From: Adiantum capillus-veneris | Lineage: Eukaryota > Streptophyta > Polypodiopsida > Polypodiales > Pteridaceae | DNA: 64,000 nucleotides | Direction: 5' to 3' | NCBI GenBank assembly: GCA_014529385.2 | Contig: CM043956.1 | Coordinates: 61,594,120 to 61,658,119 of the forward strand | Shown: in pieces, positions 1 to 13,727 of the stretch | How the letters are laid out: each line of letters begins with the position of its first letter | Position numbering within the stretch: position 1 is the stretch's first letter | The notes under the pieces: generated by a model | The model's database searches: none | Told to the model about the DNA's origin: nothing | Seen by the model: only the letters and a program-made list of their open reading frames with translations | Translations under genes and position numbers: made by a program

Positions 1-250
1 TAGAGTAAACATTGCAATTAGTAGAAAAATCCATTTTCAACAACGTATGGTATTCATGTTTGGTGCCCAAAGAGTAGGAGAAATTCTCGCATCACCAAAC
101 CCTGTCATTCTACCTCTTATTGATTATCATAGGTCATTTGATGTGAATATTTTTATTTTGTTGTAGAATAGATTGCAATTTAGAAAATATTATTGTGTAA
201 ATCTTTTAAAGAAAGAAAAAACAAAAACGCGTCACTTTGAAATCAATTCA

Positions 251-3202
251 ATGGAGAGCCAACGCCAAATGTCTGGATATCCTCTTTTCTTTGGAGAGCC
301 TGGAGAGGATGCAGAATTATTTCTAGCGAATTTCAAGATGTCTTGCCGTATCAAGAGGATAGTAGCTGATCAAGAACGTGTAGAAATGTTTGAGGTGGTC
401 CTTAGGAAAGATGCTAGCACTTGGTTTGACTCTTTGCCTGAGGAAGTTAAAGGGAATTACACGGAAGTTTTGAATCGTTTCAAGAAATACTTCTTTGATC
501 CCCAAAACACTCAGAAATTATGGCAAGACATTGTTTCTCATAAGCAAAAAGACTTAGATGACTACTACTTGTACAAGCAAGAGTTCCTACGTCTTTGGGC
601 TCTATGGATACGAAATGTTGCTAACCCTGGTGATGGTGCAGAATTTCTAAAGAAGGAGAGGTTCATAGCCGGACTCTTTCCTGACCTTAAGGTAAAAGTT
701 GAGGCGGGTGCACCTGCTACTTTTGATGCAGCGGAAACTAGGGCTGCTGAGAAGTATAGGAAACTCAAGTGCTTAAGGGGAGAGGTTCCAATAGAAGGTC
801 TTAGACCCAAAGGTAAGTCACAAGAATCAACATCTAGGGAGCTTCCTGAGGTAACGGTTGAAGTGATTGAGAAGTTAAATGAATCTTTAAGCAGCCTGTC
901 AATTCACCTTGCACAAGCTGTAGGTCCAAAGGGACAAGCAAAGAAGTCAGAAGAGAGAGAGCCACGAACTAGGAGAGTCTTGCAATGTTGGAATTGCGGA
1001 GAGTCTGGACATGGGATGTATAATTGTCCTTGGCCCCGTGGGGAGCCAGGGAGACCTAACTTCAATTACCCAGTGATGAATGTAGGTGAAGGAGCTAGTC
1101 AGCAACCACGGCTTATACAAAGGCCAAATGGAGCAAGACCACCTCCACAAGGAGGGGAAGGAGTTCCACCTTTGCCAGACCCAAACGTGCATGTGGTAGA
1201 GGTGACAAATTCAAGAGAGGTTGACATGGAAGCAAATGGCATTAAGCGTGGCCGAGGGAAAGGTAAGGAGAAAGAAGGAGTTACATCACAAAGTTACTAT
1301 GGACGAGAAAAGAAGGCAAAGGAAACCAAGGAAACCAAGAGGACTCGACGTCGTATCAACCTCCAAGACTTCCCTCTTGGACATGGTATGGCTCCGTACA
1401 ACTTGTTGGAAGACATGAGAGGTAAGGGTCCTGATATTTCATGGCCTCAATTTCTTGCATTATGTCCACAAGTTAGGAGGGATTTAACAAGGGCAGTTAG
1501 CACTAGGAGAAAGGTAAAAGAGAGTGTGCCTGTTGTAAAAATTGCACAAGCTAAAATGAATGAGGACATTACACCGGTGCTAGACTGTTACATCAAAGGA
1601 AGATTGGTTAGGAAAGGTCTAGTGGATGGGGGTGCACAAATTTGCATCATGACAGAGGGACTCATGCAAAGACTAGGCATGCACATCCAGGAGACACCTG
1701 AAATCAAAGTCAAGATGGCAAACAATAGCAAGGCTAGGTGTGTAGGCATTTGTAAAAATGTCTTTGTAGAGGCCTTTGGCATTAAGAAAGCGGTGGATTT
1801 TTATGTTATGTCGACCAAGGGAAGTGGTTATCCATTTATCCTAGGAAGACCATGGCTAATGAAAATGCGAGCTTTGCAGGATTGGGAGAGTGGAAAATTA
1901 ATTTGTAGGAATGACAATCATAAGAAGGTTGTCTTTGACATGAAGGAGCAACGCCAAGAGGAGCTCCATGAAGAATCATCTCAAAGTGAGACGGAAGAAG
2001 GTTGGACCGATAGCACTTCAGAAGAAGAAAGTAGCGGCACCATTACTGAAGAGGAGTCTTCCATCGAAGTCATAGGGGTAAGGTTTAAGCCAAGCAACCA
2101 AGAGACCTCTTGTCAAGGCTTGGAGGAGGTAGGTCCTCAAGAGAACGAAGGTGTTCAAGATGAAGGGATGTTGGAAGGTATGCTATCAACAACACTTACA
2201 AAGGATGAAAGAGAGGAGTTCAAATGTGTGCTAAGGAAGTTTCCTAGGCTTTTTGCTAAAGACTACACCGACGTGCGTGGGGTAGATGTTGTTCAACACA
2301 AGATTGAGTTAAAGCCTGAGGCCACACCTAAAGCTAAGAAGCTACAAAGGCTAGGAGTTATAAAGGAACAGGCTCTACTCAAGGAGGTAAGAAAGCTTCT
2401 AGCAGCAGGTTTCATTTATCCAGTGGAGAATTCAGAGTGGGTCTCTCCTGTTGTTGTCACTCCTAAGAAAAATGGCAAGTGGAGGGTGTGTGTGGATTAC
2501 CGTCCCCTCAATGAGGCAACAAAAAGAGATCACTTTCCCCTCCCATTCCAGGATGAGATACTAAATGAGGTAGCTGGTCATGAGAAGTACACTGTGTGCG
2601 ATGGTTACTCAGGTTACTTTCAAATAGGGATTGCATTGGAGGATCAATTGAAAACAACCTTTATCACTCCTTGGGGTTGTTATGCTTTTAGAGTCATGCC
2701 ATTTGGTCTGACAAATGCTCCTGCAACATTCCAACGTTTCATGAACATGGTGTTTCAAGCATTCTTTGGAAAGTCAATTAGGGTGTTCATTGATGATTTC
2801 TGCATTTATAGCTCAAAATCATTGCATCTACAAAGGGTAGAAGAAGGTTTAAAGAAGCTCTACGACATGGGAGGTCAAATCAACCCCGACAAGTGCCATA
2901 TAGGTGAGGATGAAGTAATCTTGCTTGGTCATAAAGTTTCTTACAAAGGCATTGAAGTGGATCCTTCAAAGGCAAAGGCTCTTATTGAGCTACCATCACC
3001 CAAGAGTCTTAAGGAGGTCATCTCATTCATTCAAAAGGTGAAGTATATGTCACGCTTCATTCACTTAGCCTCGGAGTTACTTCACCCTTTGCAAAAGTTG
3101 ACACAACAAGTAGAATTTGCATGGTCTGATGAGCTTGAAGAGTACTTTTGTAACATTAAAGCCATTTTGTCAGAGCTACCAACACTCATGCCTCCTTGTT
3201 GA
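251..3202 (+). pseudogene. Gypsy gag-protease-RT segment
   Basis: This is the N-terminal part of the retroelement polyprotein. I chose the ATG at 251, though the open frame extends upstream to 173. Residue numbers count from 173. Gag fills about residues 35-260 and is followed by a CCHC zinc knuckle at 272-285. The protease active site is Asp485-Gly-Gly, a D-G-G form common in plant Gypsy elements in place of DSG or DTG. Reverse transcriptase covers roughly 720-950, with a VCDGYSGYFQIGI block, an MPFGLTNAPATFQ block and the catalytic F-I-D-D at 872-875. A TGA at 3200-3202 ends the frame inside the RNase H tether, and the same frame reopens directly after it, so this is a nonsense lesion and not a natural end. 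Confidence 0.88.
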
Positions 3203-4099
3203 GAGTACACATTCTTTGTTAGCTCTAGTGCTGGGAAAGAAACAATTGGTGCAGTTTTGTTACAACAAGATCCCTATAGTACCAGGATGCGGCCCATCTA
3301 CTTTGCTAGTAGGGTCATGAATGCTTTAGAGAGAGGCTACACGGAGGCAGAACTCATGATGCTTTCTCTCATGTTTGCGATAAGGAAGTTTAGATCCTAC
3401 TTGCTCCCAAAACCTTTTGTAATCCTCACCGCAGAGAATTTGTTCCCTTGGGTGTCATCTCAAATGAATCTTAGTACTAGGATCTCAAAGTGGATTATGG
3501 AGTTGCAAGAGTTTCAATACTCTTTCAAGGTAGAAGATAGTGTGCGTGCACAATTGGCAGGGATTCTCACTTATAGGGTGCATGAAAAGGAGAGTAAGGT
3601 GCCTGAAGTAAAGACCCTACCATTGCCACCACCAAAAAGTATTCCTAATGCTTTTACCGTGTTCTTTGATGGAGCTTTTCGTCGAGCCACAGGAAAAGCA
3701 GGGGGAGGGCTAGTGTTGCTCAACCCAAGTGGAGAGGTGGTCATGAAAGAGAAGTTCAATCTACCAAGTTCAGCTAGCAACAATGAAGCAGAATATGACA
3801 CACTACTTCATGGTTTAAAAATATGCATTGGCCATGGTATACAACGTCTCATGGTAAAAGGGGATGCACTTCTCATTGTGAAGCAGATTTTAGGCATCTG
3901 GGCATGCAAAAATGAAAGACTAAGGGCCAAAGTTCATACCATCCGTAGGCTATTTAATCAATTTGAGGAGGTGCAATTATATCATATTCCTAGGAAACAA
4001 AATGAAGATGCTGATTTACTTGCACAACAAGCCGTTGCATGTGTAAAGAAAGAAGTGCAGGTCATCATGGTGGCGGCTGCTGTGAAGCAACCGAGGTAA
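3203..4099 (+). pseudogene. Gypsy tether RNase H plus archaeal-type RNase H
   Basis: The frame continues from the preceding segment after one stop. The first part, to about 3590, resembles the ordinary Gypsy RNase H that follows RT. From about 3640 a second RNase H begins. Counting residues from 3257, its acidic residues are Asp138 in an FFDGA block, Glu179 in a NNEAEY block, Asp203 in a KGDALLI block and Asp253 near the end, so all four catalytic positions appear present. This domain removes RNA from RNA:DNA hybrids during reverse transcription. A TAA at 4097-4099 separates it from integrase in the same frame. Confidence 0.82.
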
Positions 4100-4903
4100 C
4101 AGGGATTGGAGTCATTGGCTCCCATCATTGGCTACATTTTGGAGGGTGAGTTTCCACCAAACTTCACAAAAGCTCAGAAGAGGAGACTCATGAAGAAGGC
4201 AAGCATGTATCTCTTCCTAGAAGGCTCCCTCTATCAAAGAGGGAAGGATAAAGTGTGCAGAAGAGTACCAACTATCGCGGAAATTCCAGCCATTCTAAAA
4301 GGTTTGCATGAAGAGGCATGTGGTGGTCATTTTTCCCAAGAATTAACTGTGAAGAAGATTTTTCTTGCGGGGTATGTTTGGCCAAGTTTGCATGTGGATG
4401 TCCAACATTGGTGTAAAAGTTGTCACTATTGTCAGGTAAATGGGAATAGAAGATTGATTTATGGTCCAAGGCAAATTGTGCTTGAAAATGGACCCTTTGA
4501 AAAGTGGGGCATTGATGCTATGGGTCCTCTGCCTAGGACAAAAAATGGTAAACTCTACATTCTAGTGGCTGTAGACTATATGACTAGGTGGATGGAAGCA
4601 CAAAGTGTGGCAAAGGTAAATGAGAGGACAGTGAGCAAATTCATCTACACTCACATTTGTTGTAGATTTGACACACCTTTGGAGATTGTTTCTGATAATG
4701 GTCCAGGGTTTAGAAAGGGATTGCTCACAGAAGTCTGTGAAGAACTTTGCATTCTACATCGTCATAGTACACCCTACTATCCCCAATCAAATGGTTTGGT
4801 AGAAAAAGCTAATGGTGTCATTGCAGGCATCATTAGAAAGATGGTGAAAAACAAGACAAAGTTGTGGGATGACTTCTTGGATGGTGCCTTGTGGGCGTAT
4901 TGA
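4100..4903 (+). pseudogene. Gypsy integrase, zinc-binding and catalytic core
   Basis: Integrase joins element DNA to the host chromosome. The N-terminal H-H-C-C zinc domain includes an HEEACGGH stretch and a CKSCHYC stretch. Counting residues from 4106, the catalytic triad is Asp137, Asp197 and Glu233. The 35 residues between the second Asp and the Glu are exactly the D,D-35-E spacing. The segment ends at a TGA (4901-4903) where relatives have Arg, which suggests a CGA to TGA transition. The C-terminal domain continues downstream in another frame. Confidence 0.87.
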
Positions 4904-5538
4904 ACCACATATAGGGAAGCCACGGAGTTCACACCATTTCACTTGGTCTATGGTCAATGGTCTATGGTCAAGAGGCTTTACAGCCAATTGAACTAAACAT
5001 TCCAATAATGCGACTTCATGACAAATCAGCACAAGATGATCAAGAAGCATGGATGGATCGACTTCTTACCTTAGCTGAGCTTGAGTGGAAAAGAGAAGCA
5101 GCATACGAGTGCTATAAGAGGAAAGCCACACACACAAAGGAGAAGCTTGACAAGAAACTGAAGGACAAAGGCATCAATGAAGGAGATCTTGTGCTAAGGT
5201 ATGACAATCGACTCGATAATCGTTTTGATGCCAAATTTGAAACAAGATGGCAGGGGCCATACATAGGCAAGAAGGCTTTCAATTCAAGTTACTATCAACT
5301 TATGGACTTGAATGGGAAAGAGCACTCCAGGAAGGTAAACGGCTATCGCTTGAAGCCTTACTTGAGTCGCCTTCTACCAAAGGATCTACCAGAGCAAAAG
5401 GCAACTATCTCATGTAAGTATTGTTCCATGAAGCATGAGTGTAACACAAACCAAAATTCCAAGGGGCCAAACAATGAAGATCTTGTCAAGGACTCTGAAG
5501 CACTCTCTTTGGAAAAGATTCTTTATGATGGTACATGA
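4904..5538 (+). pseudogene. Gypsy integrase C-terminal part, frameshifted
   Basis: After the stop at 4901 the frame continues briefly and then shifts at a 14-bp tandem duplication (4944-4957 and 4958-4971). From 4957 the reading resumes in a new frame. It includes a basic coiled region and a GPY/F-type module around 5250-5360 with the residues RWQGPYIGK, typical of Gypsy integrase C-termini. The remaining roughly 60 residues show no chromodomain signature. The frame stops at 5538, just before the polypurine tract. Confidence 0.8.
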
Positions 5539-5550
5539 ATATACCATCAT

Positions 5551-5562
5551 CCTGGGGGAGGG
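5551..5562 (+). other. Polypurine tract
   Basis: A G-rich run, CCTGGGGGAGGG, lies 13 nt after the end of the integrase frame and just before a TGATAG start of the putative 3' LTR. This is the expected place and composition for the plus-strand primer of reverse transcription. Confidence 0.6.
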
Positions 5563-5566
5563 CTAA

Positions 5567-7650
5567 TGATAGCCGTTTTTTCGGCTCTTTGTAATTGCCA
5601 TAGTGAGTTGTCTCACCCTATCAAATCACTCAAACACTGTGGTTACCCTCACCCTTTCATTGTATATAGGTGCGTGTGAGTTAGGGGACTTTTCCCATAT
5701 CTCCTTACTGAAATAAAAAACCCTCAATTAGCTAGTCATTGGGTTAGTTGAGCCAAAAAAATAAAATAAATAAATAATATAAGTATATTATGGCCCATGC
5801 GTATGTAAATATTTCTTTGTATATAGGGCCTAAATAAAAGATTTTTTCATAATTATTTTGGTATTTATTTAAATATTTCTACCTAGGTGTGTGTTATTTA
5901 TGCTCTGTACATTGCCTCACCATTACCACAATTTTTCTTACCATTTTTCATACTCTTTATTCAATATAGAAATATTTTCATGTAAGCTTCTCTTAAATTT
6001 GGTTTAACTCCACCCCAACAAAAATCCAAAAAAACTAGTTTTATTTATGTGTATATTTTTTCACTATCGTGATTTTTCCCTTCCTACATCTATTTTGTTT
6101 TTTTTCTAAAAAATTAGAACACCAAAAATATTTATCTTTTTATGGTAGCCTCATAATGAGAGAGATTTCTTTTGACCCCTTTATATTTTTTCCACTTATA
6201 TTATTTATATTTGACATGTACATATTTTTTAGACCCCTCAATATTTGATTTTCTTAGTTGTACTATTCACTTATATCATGATCTCAACAATATCTTCAAT
6301 TATAGACCTACCAAATAAGGTCAAGAATAGGTGGCATGCATACATGCACTATGGAGGGCTCACTCTTGGAGGTATTCAAAAGAATCATCCAAAGAAGGAC
6401 CCCACAAGGACCTTGTGCAGTGGAAAAAAACGATCGGTTTTGCTGAATTTTTAAAGTTCACTTGCTCTCTGAATTTGAAAAGGTAATACAAACAAAAGTT
6501 GTAGCTCGTGGGCTGAACTTTTGCCTCAAATTTTTTCATATTTTTTTGAGCTACGAGCTGTGAGCTATGATTTTATTAGTGGACCCTAGTTTTCCCATGC
6601 TATGCAGCCACACTCTCTCTTCCACTTTATCATTTTCCTCTTTCACACACACTTCTCCACTCATCATCCCCACCTCTCTCACCACTCCTCTCTGCACCCT
6701 ACTCACCTTCTCCTCAACCTTGAAGAATAAGAGAAACCATGGTGAACTCATACCTCCCACACACAATTCCATTCCAAAATTGACCACCTAGTCTCATTTT
6801 TCCTCCTCCAAATTACCCATATCTATCAAAAAAACCACAAAATTCAGCCTCTTCTCTTAAAAGACAGCATCATGGTGGTTGATTACTCAGCTTCAATTAC
6901 CTTGTCTCTCAAGGAAGGTCAAGAGTGGAGAAAAAATGTACCGTCAAAGCTAGTGGACCGTCAACAAGCGTCAAAATTGGTCCTACTCAAGACACTTGGA
7001 GCATCAACCTTGTAAGAAATCCACCTTTTCTTACCTCTTAAGAGTTTTTCTTCCTTATTTGTATCCTACATGGATACTCCCATTGTAAATATCCAATTCC
7101 ATTTGTAAATTAATACTAACTCTACTTACACTAACCCACTATGAAAAGTCCTATCACCTCCATTTCTCTCCTCTCTCTTTGCCCACCAACTTCTTGATAA
7201 TTCCAAGCAAAAGAAATTAGATAAATTGCTGAAAATTTAACCGAACCATGGTTAGAGGAGTAACTCTAGCCTTCAAAATTGCTATAAAAGGAGGGTGTAG
7301 CTAGCACAAAAAAGGGGGGAGAAGAAAGAGCACTATGCTATAGCTTGAGAAGCCAAGCTCAACCTCTTGAGAAGGAGCTCTTGAGTGGAAGCTCATTGGC
7401 ATTAGGCATATGTATGTGTTGTATTAGGGGTGATTAGCAAGAGAACTCTATGCCATTGTAAGAGAGAGTGATCATTAAATTGAGAGTAGGAAATCTATCA
7501 TTTCTCCTACTAGTGTAAGCCCAACATTTGCTGAATCAAGGAGGGTGAATTTGGACTAAGCATGGATACCTTGTCTCCCTTCCAACGTGAAGTCATGGAC
7601 GATAATGATGTGTAAGTGTCTTGGTGTTTTATTTAAGTTCTTGATAGCTT
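5567..7650 (+). repeat. Candidate 3' LTR of the Gypsy element (end not resolved)
   Basis: AT-rich non-coding DNA begins with TGATAG right after the polypurine tract. It includes a pyrimidine-rich stretch (6600-6720) and a TATA box at 7283, as expected for a long U3 followed by R-U5. There is no second LTR in the window to compare with, so the right end is a guess. The reading frames inside are low-complexity and are not called as genes. Confidence 0.4.
7283..7289 (+). promoter_or_regulatory. TATA box in putative Gypsy LTR
   Basis: TATAAAA occurs in a GC-poor region about 1.7 kb into the putative LTR, followed by an unstructured A- and G-rich leader. It is plausible as the element's transcription start signal. 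No transcript evidence is available here. Confidence 0.4.
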
Positions 7651-7944
7651 GTCTCCGGGTATTGTTATCAATTTAGCCATAAATCCCACATGCTGTAAGA
7701 GGGCGACAGGGTGGAGAGGACTCCCCTGGCCTTAAGACAGTGATTGGGGTGGCTTTTTTCTTGTGATGTGTTGTGGTGTAATTTACTCTGGCTATGTTGA
7801 ACAAATACTAATCTCACTTTGATTGGTCATGACAGATTTGTAAGAAGGCATTAGTGCAACAAGCACCCCCTTCTCTCTCTTTCTTACATATATATATTTA
7901 TGTTTGCTTGATCATTAACGATACACTTCAAAGCAGCCCGAGCA

Positions 7945-9365
<1,421 letters not shown>

Positions 9366-10330
9366 TGAAGGTCTTGCTCCATTCTTTGACTTGCTCGGAA
9401 AACCTCACTTGATGAATGGTAACACTCAGGAGGAGTACATCGATGGAGAGCATGAGAAAGCACCAATGTAACCAAAGCAAGCTGCAACTATTGAGTCGAT
9501 AAAAGATTGGAATGATGGAGCTTGGAAGTTCATATATGGGCCTTTTGTGAGTTTGTAGGACACTATGATTGGACATATGAAATATGCTCACACACCTAAT
9601 GAGGCTTGGGACACCATAATGTATTGGATGTGACCAACACAAAGATAAGGAAGTTGCAATTGAAGACTACGTTGAATAGGGTGCAAAAGAATAGCATGTA
9701 TATCAATGAATATATATCATTGAATATAGGGTGCAAAAATATAGCATGTATATCGATGAATATAGTTGAAAATAAAGAACATGTATGAGTCCCTTGCATC
9801 AATTGGTGTTACCATCAATGTTGATGATAAGGTAGAATTATGCTTGCAAGATTTAGGTCCAAAACACAAAAAGTTTAAGATTGGTATCTATCTTTGACAG
9901 AACATTCTTTCATTTATAAATTTAGTGCCCTTGTTGATTGTGGAAGAGAAAGAGATTGAGAAAGATTCCGCTACATAGAGGAGAAATAGTTCTGAACAGG
10001 GAAGAGGAAAAGCACGCAATATAGGTTATGGAGGTGGTCTAGGAAGAGGTTATCACCAAGTGTAGCAATAAAATATTTTTAGAGATAGAACATAGGTAGT
10101 TGAGAAAATTTTGAGGCATAGAGAGCTCAAGAGGTCATGGAAATGTGCAGCATAACAATACAAGTGAACAAGGAAAAGTTGGATGTTGGAGTTGTGGGCG
10201 ACATCGTCACTTTGAACATGATTTTTCATACAGAATACAACAAAATAATTATGCAACCATGAGCAAGAATGTAGATGAGAATGAGAGGCGCTATTTGTGT
10301 TGCATCACGTGTTAATTACTATGTTGTAAA
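9366..10330 (+). pseudogene. Copia gag remnant with zinc knuckle
   Basis: Pieces of a Copia capsid protein are readable in more than one frame, including a TPNEAWDT motif typical of the gag domain near 9596. A short internal tandem duplication (about 49-bp period, 9678-9770) and several stops disrupt it. A degenerate CCHC knuckle (CWSCGRHRHFEHD) lies near 10190. It is not functional. Confidence 0.7.
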
Positions 10331-10810
10331 TGTGACAAAGTTTGGCGATAATGTATGGTATGTGGATTGAGATGCATCAAATCACATGACCAATCACAGT
10401 GAGTGGTTCAAGGGGATGGGAACTTTGCAGAGTCCTGATTATGTGGAGATTGGAAATGATATTGCACATTTTATTATGCATACATGAAATGTATCATTAC
10501 CTATGATAGGTGGTAAAGTAAAGTACTTGGCTGAGTACTGCATGTACAAAATATTGCAAAGAATTTAGTTTTTGTTGGGCAGATGGTTGAGCAGGGTTTC
10601 CAATTTAGGCTTAGCTTTAATGGTCTCTATGTCAAAGAGGATAAGAAGAAGAGAAAGTTGGTAGCGCACGGAAAGAAAGTGGCCATAATGTTTACTGTAG
10701 ATGCAAATATAGCTAAGGTGAATGCGGTCATCTTTGCACAAAGTGCAAAAATTATTGCATATATAGAAATTTGGCACAAGTGAATTGGTAATGTGAATCT
10801 AGAATGGCCG
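10331..10810 (+). pseudogene. Copia protease and pre-integrase remnant
   Basis: Around 10357-10395 the sequence reads like the Copia protease block W-Y-V-D-x-x-A-S-N-H-M-T, with a stop in place of the Ser of DSG. From 10565 a frame with a VEQGFQFRLSFNGLYV stretch leads to WHKxIGNVN, the pre-integrase motif, near 10770. The match then ends abruptly where foreign DNA begins. Confidence 0.7.
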
Positions 10811-12934
10811 GAGACAATGAAAACTAAGAGATGGTTACAATTTTGTGAGGATTTCTATTACCCGAGCAAAAAAAGCGAGCAAAGTAAAATTTTGAGTGAA
10901 GATTACCAAAATTGTGATATTGTACTATCATAAAAGAGATAGAGACAATCACACAAACCATGATTGAGACACCCAGAGAGATGAAAAATCGTGTTATTGC
11001 TACAAAAATTGTTAACATGTCAATGAATAGAGAAAACACATGACCCTTGAAAACAACGAGCTTTCAAAGTCATTCTTTCTCTGCAAGTAAATGTATTTTC
11101 AAGCAATCTTATCACACAATTGCTATTGACCCATAATCTTACAATATGCCCACACAAAAGATGGAAGATGCATTACTTTTAGAAGCTATCCATCCTTCAT
11201 TTCTAAAAACAAGAGGACATTACAAACATCAATAGAAAACACTATCTTGATAGTGTTGCATGGTGTTATTAAAAGAGCACGTATAGAAAACACAAGTTTG
11301 AGTTAGAAACCAAAGGTATATTTGATAATTTTGACTTAAAATGAAACATCCATGTGCCTCATATATCATCCAAGGAAGAGATGTTTGACTTAAAAATGAT
11401 CTAGTTCCGTCCTCAATTATTTACACTCATACAAAGTAATCTATTGAATATTTCTATGCATGACGATATGAAAATTTAATCATCTTGACTATACCATTGT
11501 ATTTAAGATGTCCCAAAACCTCAAAAGTAAATATCCATACGTCTCATTATGAGCACAAAGATGGAGTTTTAAACTCAAAATAAAGTAAAAAGCTTAAAAA
11601 ATGCTTTGCACCGGTTTAAAGTTTTATAGTTGTTATAATTTGGTAATTTTGACCGCACCGTTGCATCAAGAACATTCAAAAAACTTACAAATGATTGTCC
11701 AAATGTCTCATTCTAATACTCAAAGATGGGGTTTTGAACCAAAAAAGATCTCAAAACTGTCTGAAGGGGTCTTGAACTGATGCACGGCCCTTTTGAGCGC
11801 TTTTGAGATGGAATTTCACAATTTTGGCTGTATGGTTGCACTTGGAATGATCCAAACCCTAGAATGGCAATTTTGTATTGGACCATTTTGGATGGAACCA
11901 TGTGGCCAAAATTGTAAGCTTCCATTTTAAAAGTGCTCGAAAGGGTCCTACCTGGTGCGGGACTCTTTCGAGAAGTTTCGAGACCTGTTTTGGTCTGAAA
12001 GCCTGTCTCCAGATATTATAATGACACATATGGGAAATTGTTTGTAGGATTTTAAACCATTTTGGGCGCAACCATGTGCCCAAAATTATGGAATTCCATC
12101 TTAAAGGTGCACAAAAGGGTCCCATGCTTTTCAAGTCCCATGTTGGCGCGGAATTCTTTTGGACAGTTTTGAGACCCTTTTTTGTCCAAAACCCTGTCTC
12201 TACGAGTTGGAATGAGATATATGGGCAATCATTTCTAGGGTTTTTGGGAATTCCAAATGAAATGGTGTGATCAAAATTGTCAAATTTAGACCGGCACAAA
12301 GCCTTCTGGAAGGTTTTCACTTCATAATAAGACAAGGATATTTACTTTTAAGAGTTTTGGGGCATCTCAATGCAATGGCCATTTCTAAGACTTATGGGTA
12401 TTTCAAACACAACAACATATCAAAATTATTAGTATTTATCTTTGTCACCTGGTATTGTGACAATGAAGACTATGATTTTACACAAAATACCTTGCGAGGT
12501 TTCAGGACACATCCAGATTTCTTTCGTTAAGTGTCAAAGAAATGGGTCCGTGGAATATATCAATTATATGAATACCTTAATATTCTATTGTTAATTTATA
12601 GTTCATTAAAAATTGAAGCAAGACACTTTTAAAACGTACTTTGTTACAAATAAGATACCGTATCAAATGTATTTATTGTAGTCTTTACTATCTCGGGAGA
12701 GATGGCTTCTAGGTCATTTTATAAGGGAATCTCATCATGCACATTAGTTAGTATGGTTAGTCTTTCCTCCCCCCAAAGAAAGCTAGATGATCAGGTTTCA
12801 TGTCATGATCCTTCATCTCTTCAATGGAAAAATGAGCATAAAATGTGGAAAGTCATGTTTTTTAAATCAACTTTTTGTCAATTAGACGTATGGCTTACTC
12901 AATATTTTGTTTGCTCAAATTTTTTTTCTTGGGG
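10811..12934. other. Insertion of non-coding DNA inside the old Copia element
   Basis: This stretch separates the pre-integrase and integrase blocks of the old Copia element. It is non-coding, and its core (11480-12330) is a degenerate repeat array described separately. I see no LTRs, terminal inverted repeats or clear target duplication, so the nature and exact ends of the insertion are unresolved. Confidence 0.5.
11480..12330. repeat. Degenerate satellite-like repeat, about 175-180 bp units
   Basis: Similar sequence recurs near 11646, 11819, 11880, 12055 and 12236. Shared pieces include AAAATTGT next to a CATGTGGCC- or CATGTGCCC-type motif, a GAAAGGGTCC-type motif, and GAGACC followed by TTTGTC or TTGGTC. 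The units from 11880 and 12055 are direct repeats about 175 bp apart. The block at 11770-11860 resembles them in reverse orientation. Divergence is high. Confidence 0.65.
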
Positions 12935-13401
12935 TTTGGTAAAAGTTTAGGTCAGTGCCAGTATTTAAAGCTATTGAAATGTAAAACTTGTCAACTTGGA
13001 AAGGAGGCAAAAGCATCATTTTCTCATGGTAAGCATGTAATCAAGAATGCATTGAAATTAGTACATACAAATGTATGGAATTGAGCAAAGACTTTGTCTA
13101 TGGGTGGATATATGTACTATGTGAACTTCATTGATGACCGTACAAGGAAGATATGGTTCTATTTCATGAAGCTAAAAACTGCAGTGTATGGTTAAAAAAT
13201 AAACTGGGAAACATGTAAAGTATGTGAGGTCACATGGAAAAGGAGAATACTTCTCAAATGAGCTCAACAATCTATTGAAAAAGCATGGAATTTAGAGGTA
13301 GTTTTCATGTATATTTAATAACAAAACGGTATTGCAGAGTGGAAGAAGAGGCACATAGAAAACGTTGCTAAAGCTATTGTTAATGACAAGAACATGACTC
13401 A
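12935..13401 (+). pseudogene. Copia integrase N-terminal remnant
   Basis: The block reads KTCQLGKEAKASF (zinc domain), then a KLVHTNVW segment, then YYVNFIDDRTRKIWFYF, all standard Copia integrase signatures. A stop near 13082 and later frameshifts disrupt it. It is cut at 13401 by the young Copia element and resumes after 18576. Confidence 0.8.
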
Positions 13402-13680
13402 TGTTGAAGATGATGAAACAGGAAACAGAAGGAAGACAACAACTCAGAGTAGGAAGAAGATGGAGAAGGAGAAGACACAGAGCTTGTGTACGAGATCTCT
13501 GTAGTCTATCTCTCTGTATTGGAATAATAGTGTATATACAAACTCAGAGCTACAAAGCTTATATGAAACCCTAAGAGATAAGGTGTCCTTTCACACCGGA
13601 TGTCCAGGGGGAAAAACCCAGTGGGAGAAAAGTGCCCCTGGTGAAGCGCGTATACACACTAACACTACTACATGTCTACA
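13402..13680 (-). repeat. 3' LTR of young Copia element
   Basis: 279 bp bounded by TGTTGA and TCTACA on the plus strand, matching the LTR at 18298-18576 except for one G/A difference. It is the 3' LTR because the coding strand is minus. Confidence 0.96.
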
Positions 13681-13692
13681 AATCCCCCCTGT
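13681..13692 (-). other. Polypurine tract of young Copia element
   Basis: On the minus strand this reads ACAGGGGGGATT directly before the 3' LTR, the expected plus-strand primer site. Confidence 0.85.
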
Positions 13693-13727
13693 AGTGATAG
13701 TGTGAATCCGTACAAGGTAGCAGATCA

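Larger units (their letters stand above)
1..7650 (+). mobile_element. Tat-like Ty3/Gypsy LTR retrotransposon, cut by window edge
   Basis: The element runs off the left edge. Visible in order are a leader, gag, aspartic protease, reverse transcriptase, tether RNase H, a second RNase H of archaeal type, integrase, a polypurine tract and a long candidate 3' LTR. A second RNase H between the first one and integrase is the published hallmark of the Tat/Ogre lineage. No chromodomain follows integrase. The polyprotein lies in one frame to 4903 apart from in-frame stops at 3200, 4097 and 4901; a 14-bp tandem duplication near 4944 then shifts the frame. I could not find the 5' LTR or a convincing primer-binding site, and the right boundary is an estimate. 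Confidence 0.8.

Noticed and set aside
61-80. TGGTGCCCAAAGAGTAGG as a primer-binding site for the first Gypsy element
   Set aside because: It begins with TGG but I cannot match it to a plant tRNA 3' end, and no LTR end can be confirmed upstream.
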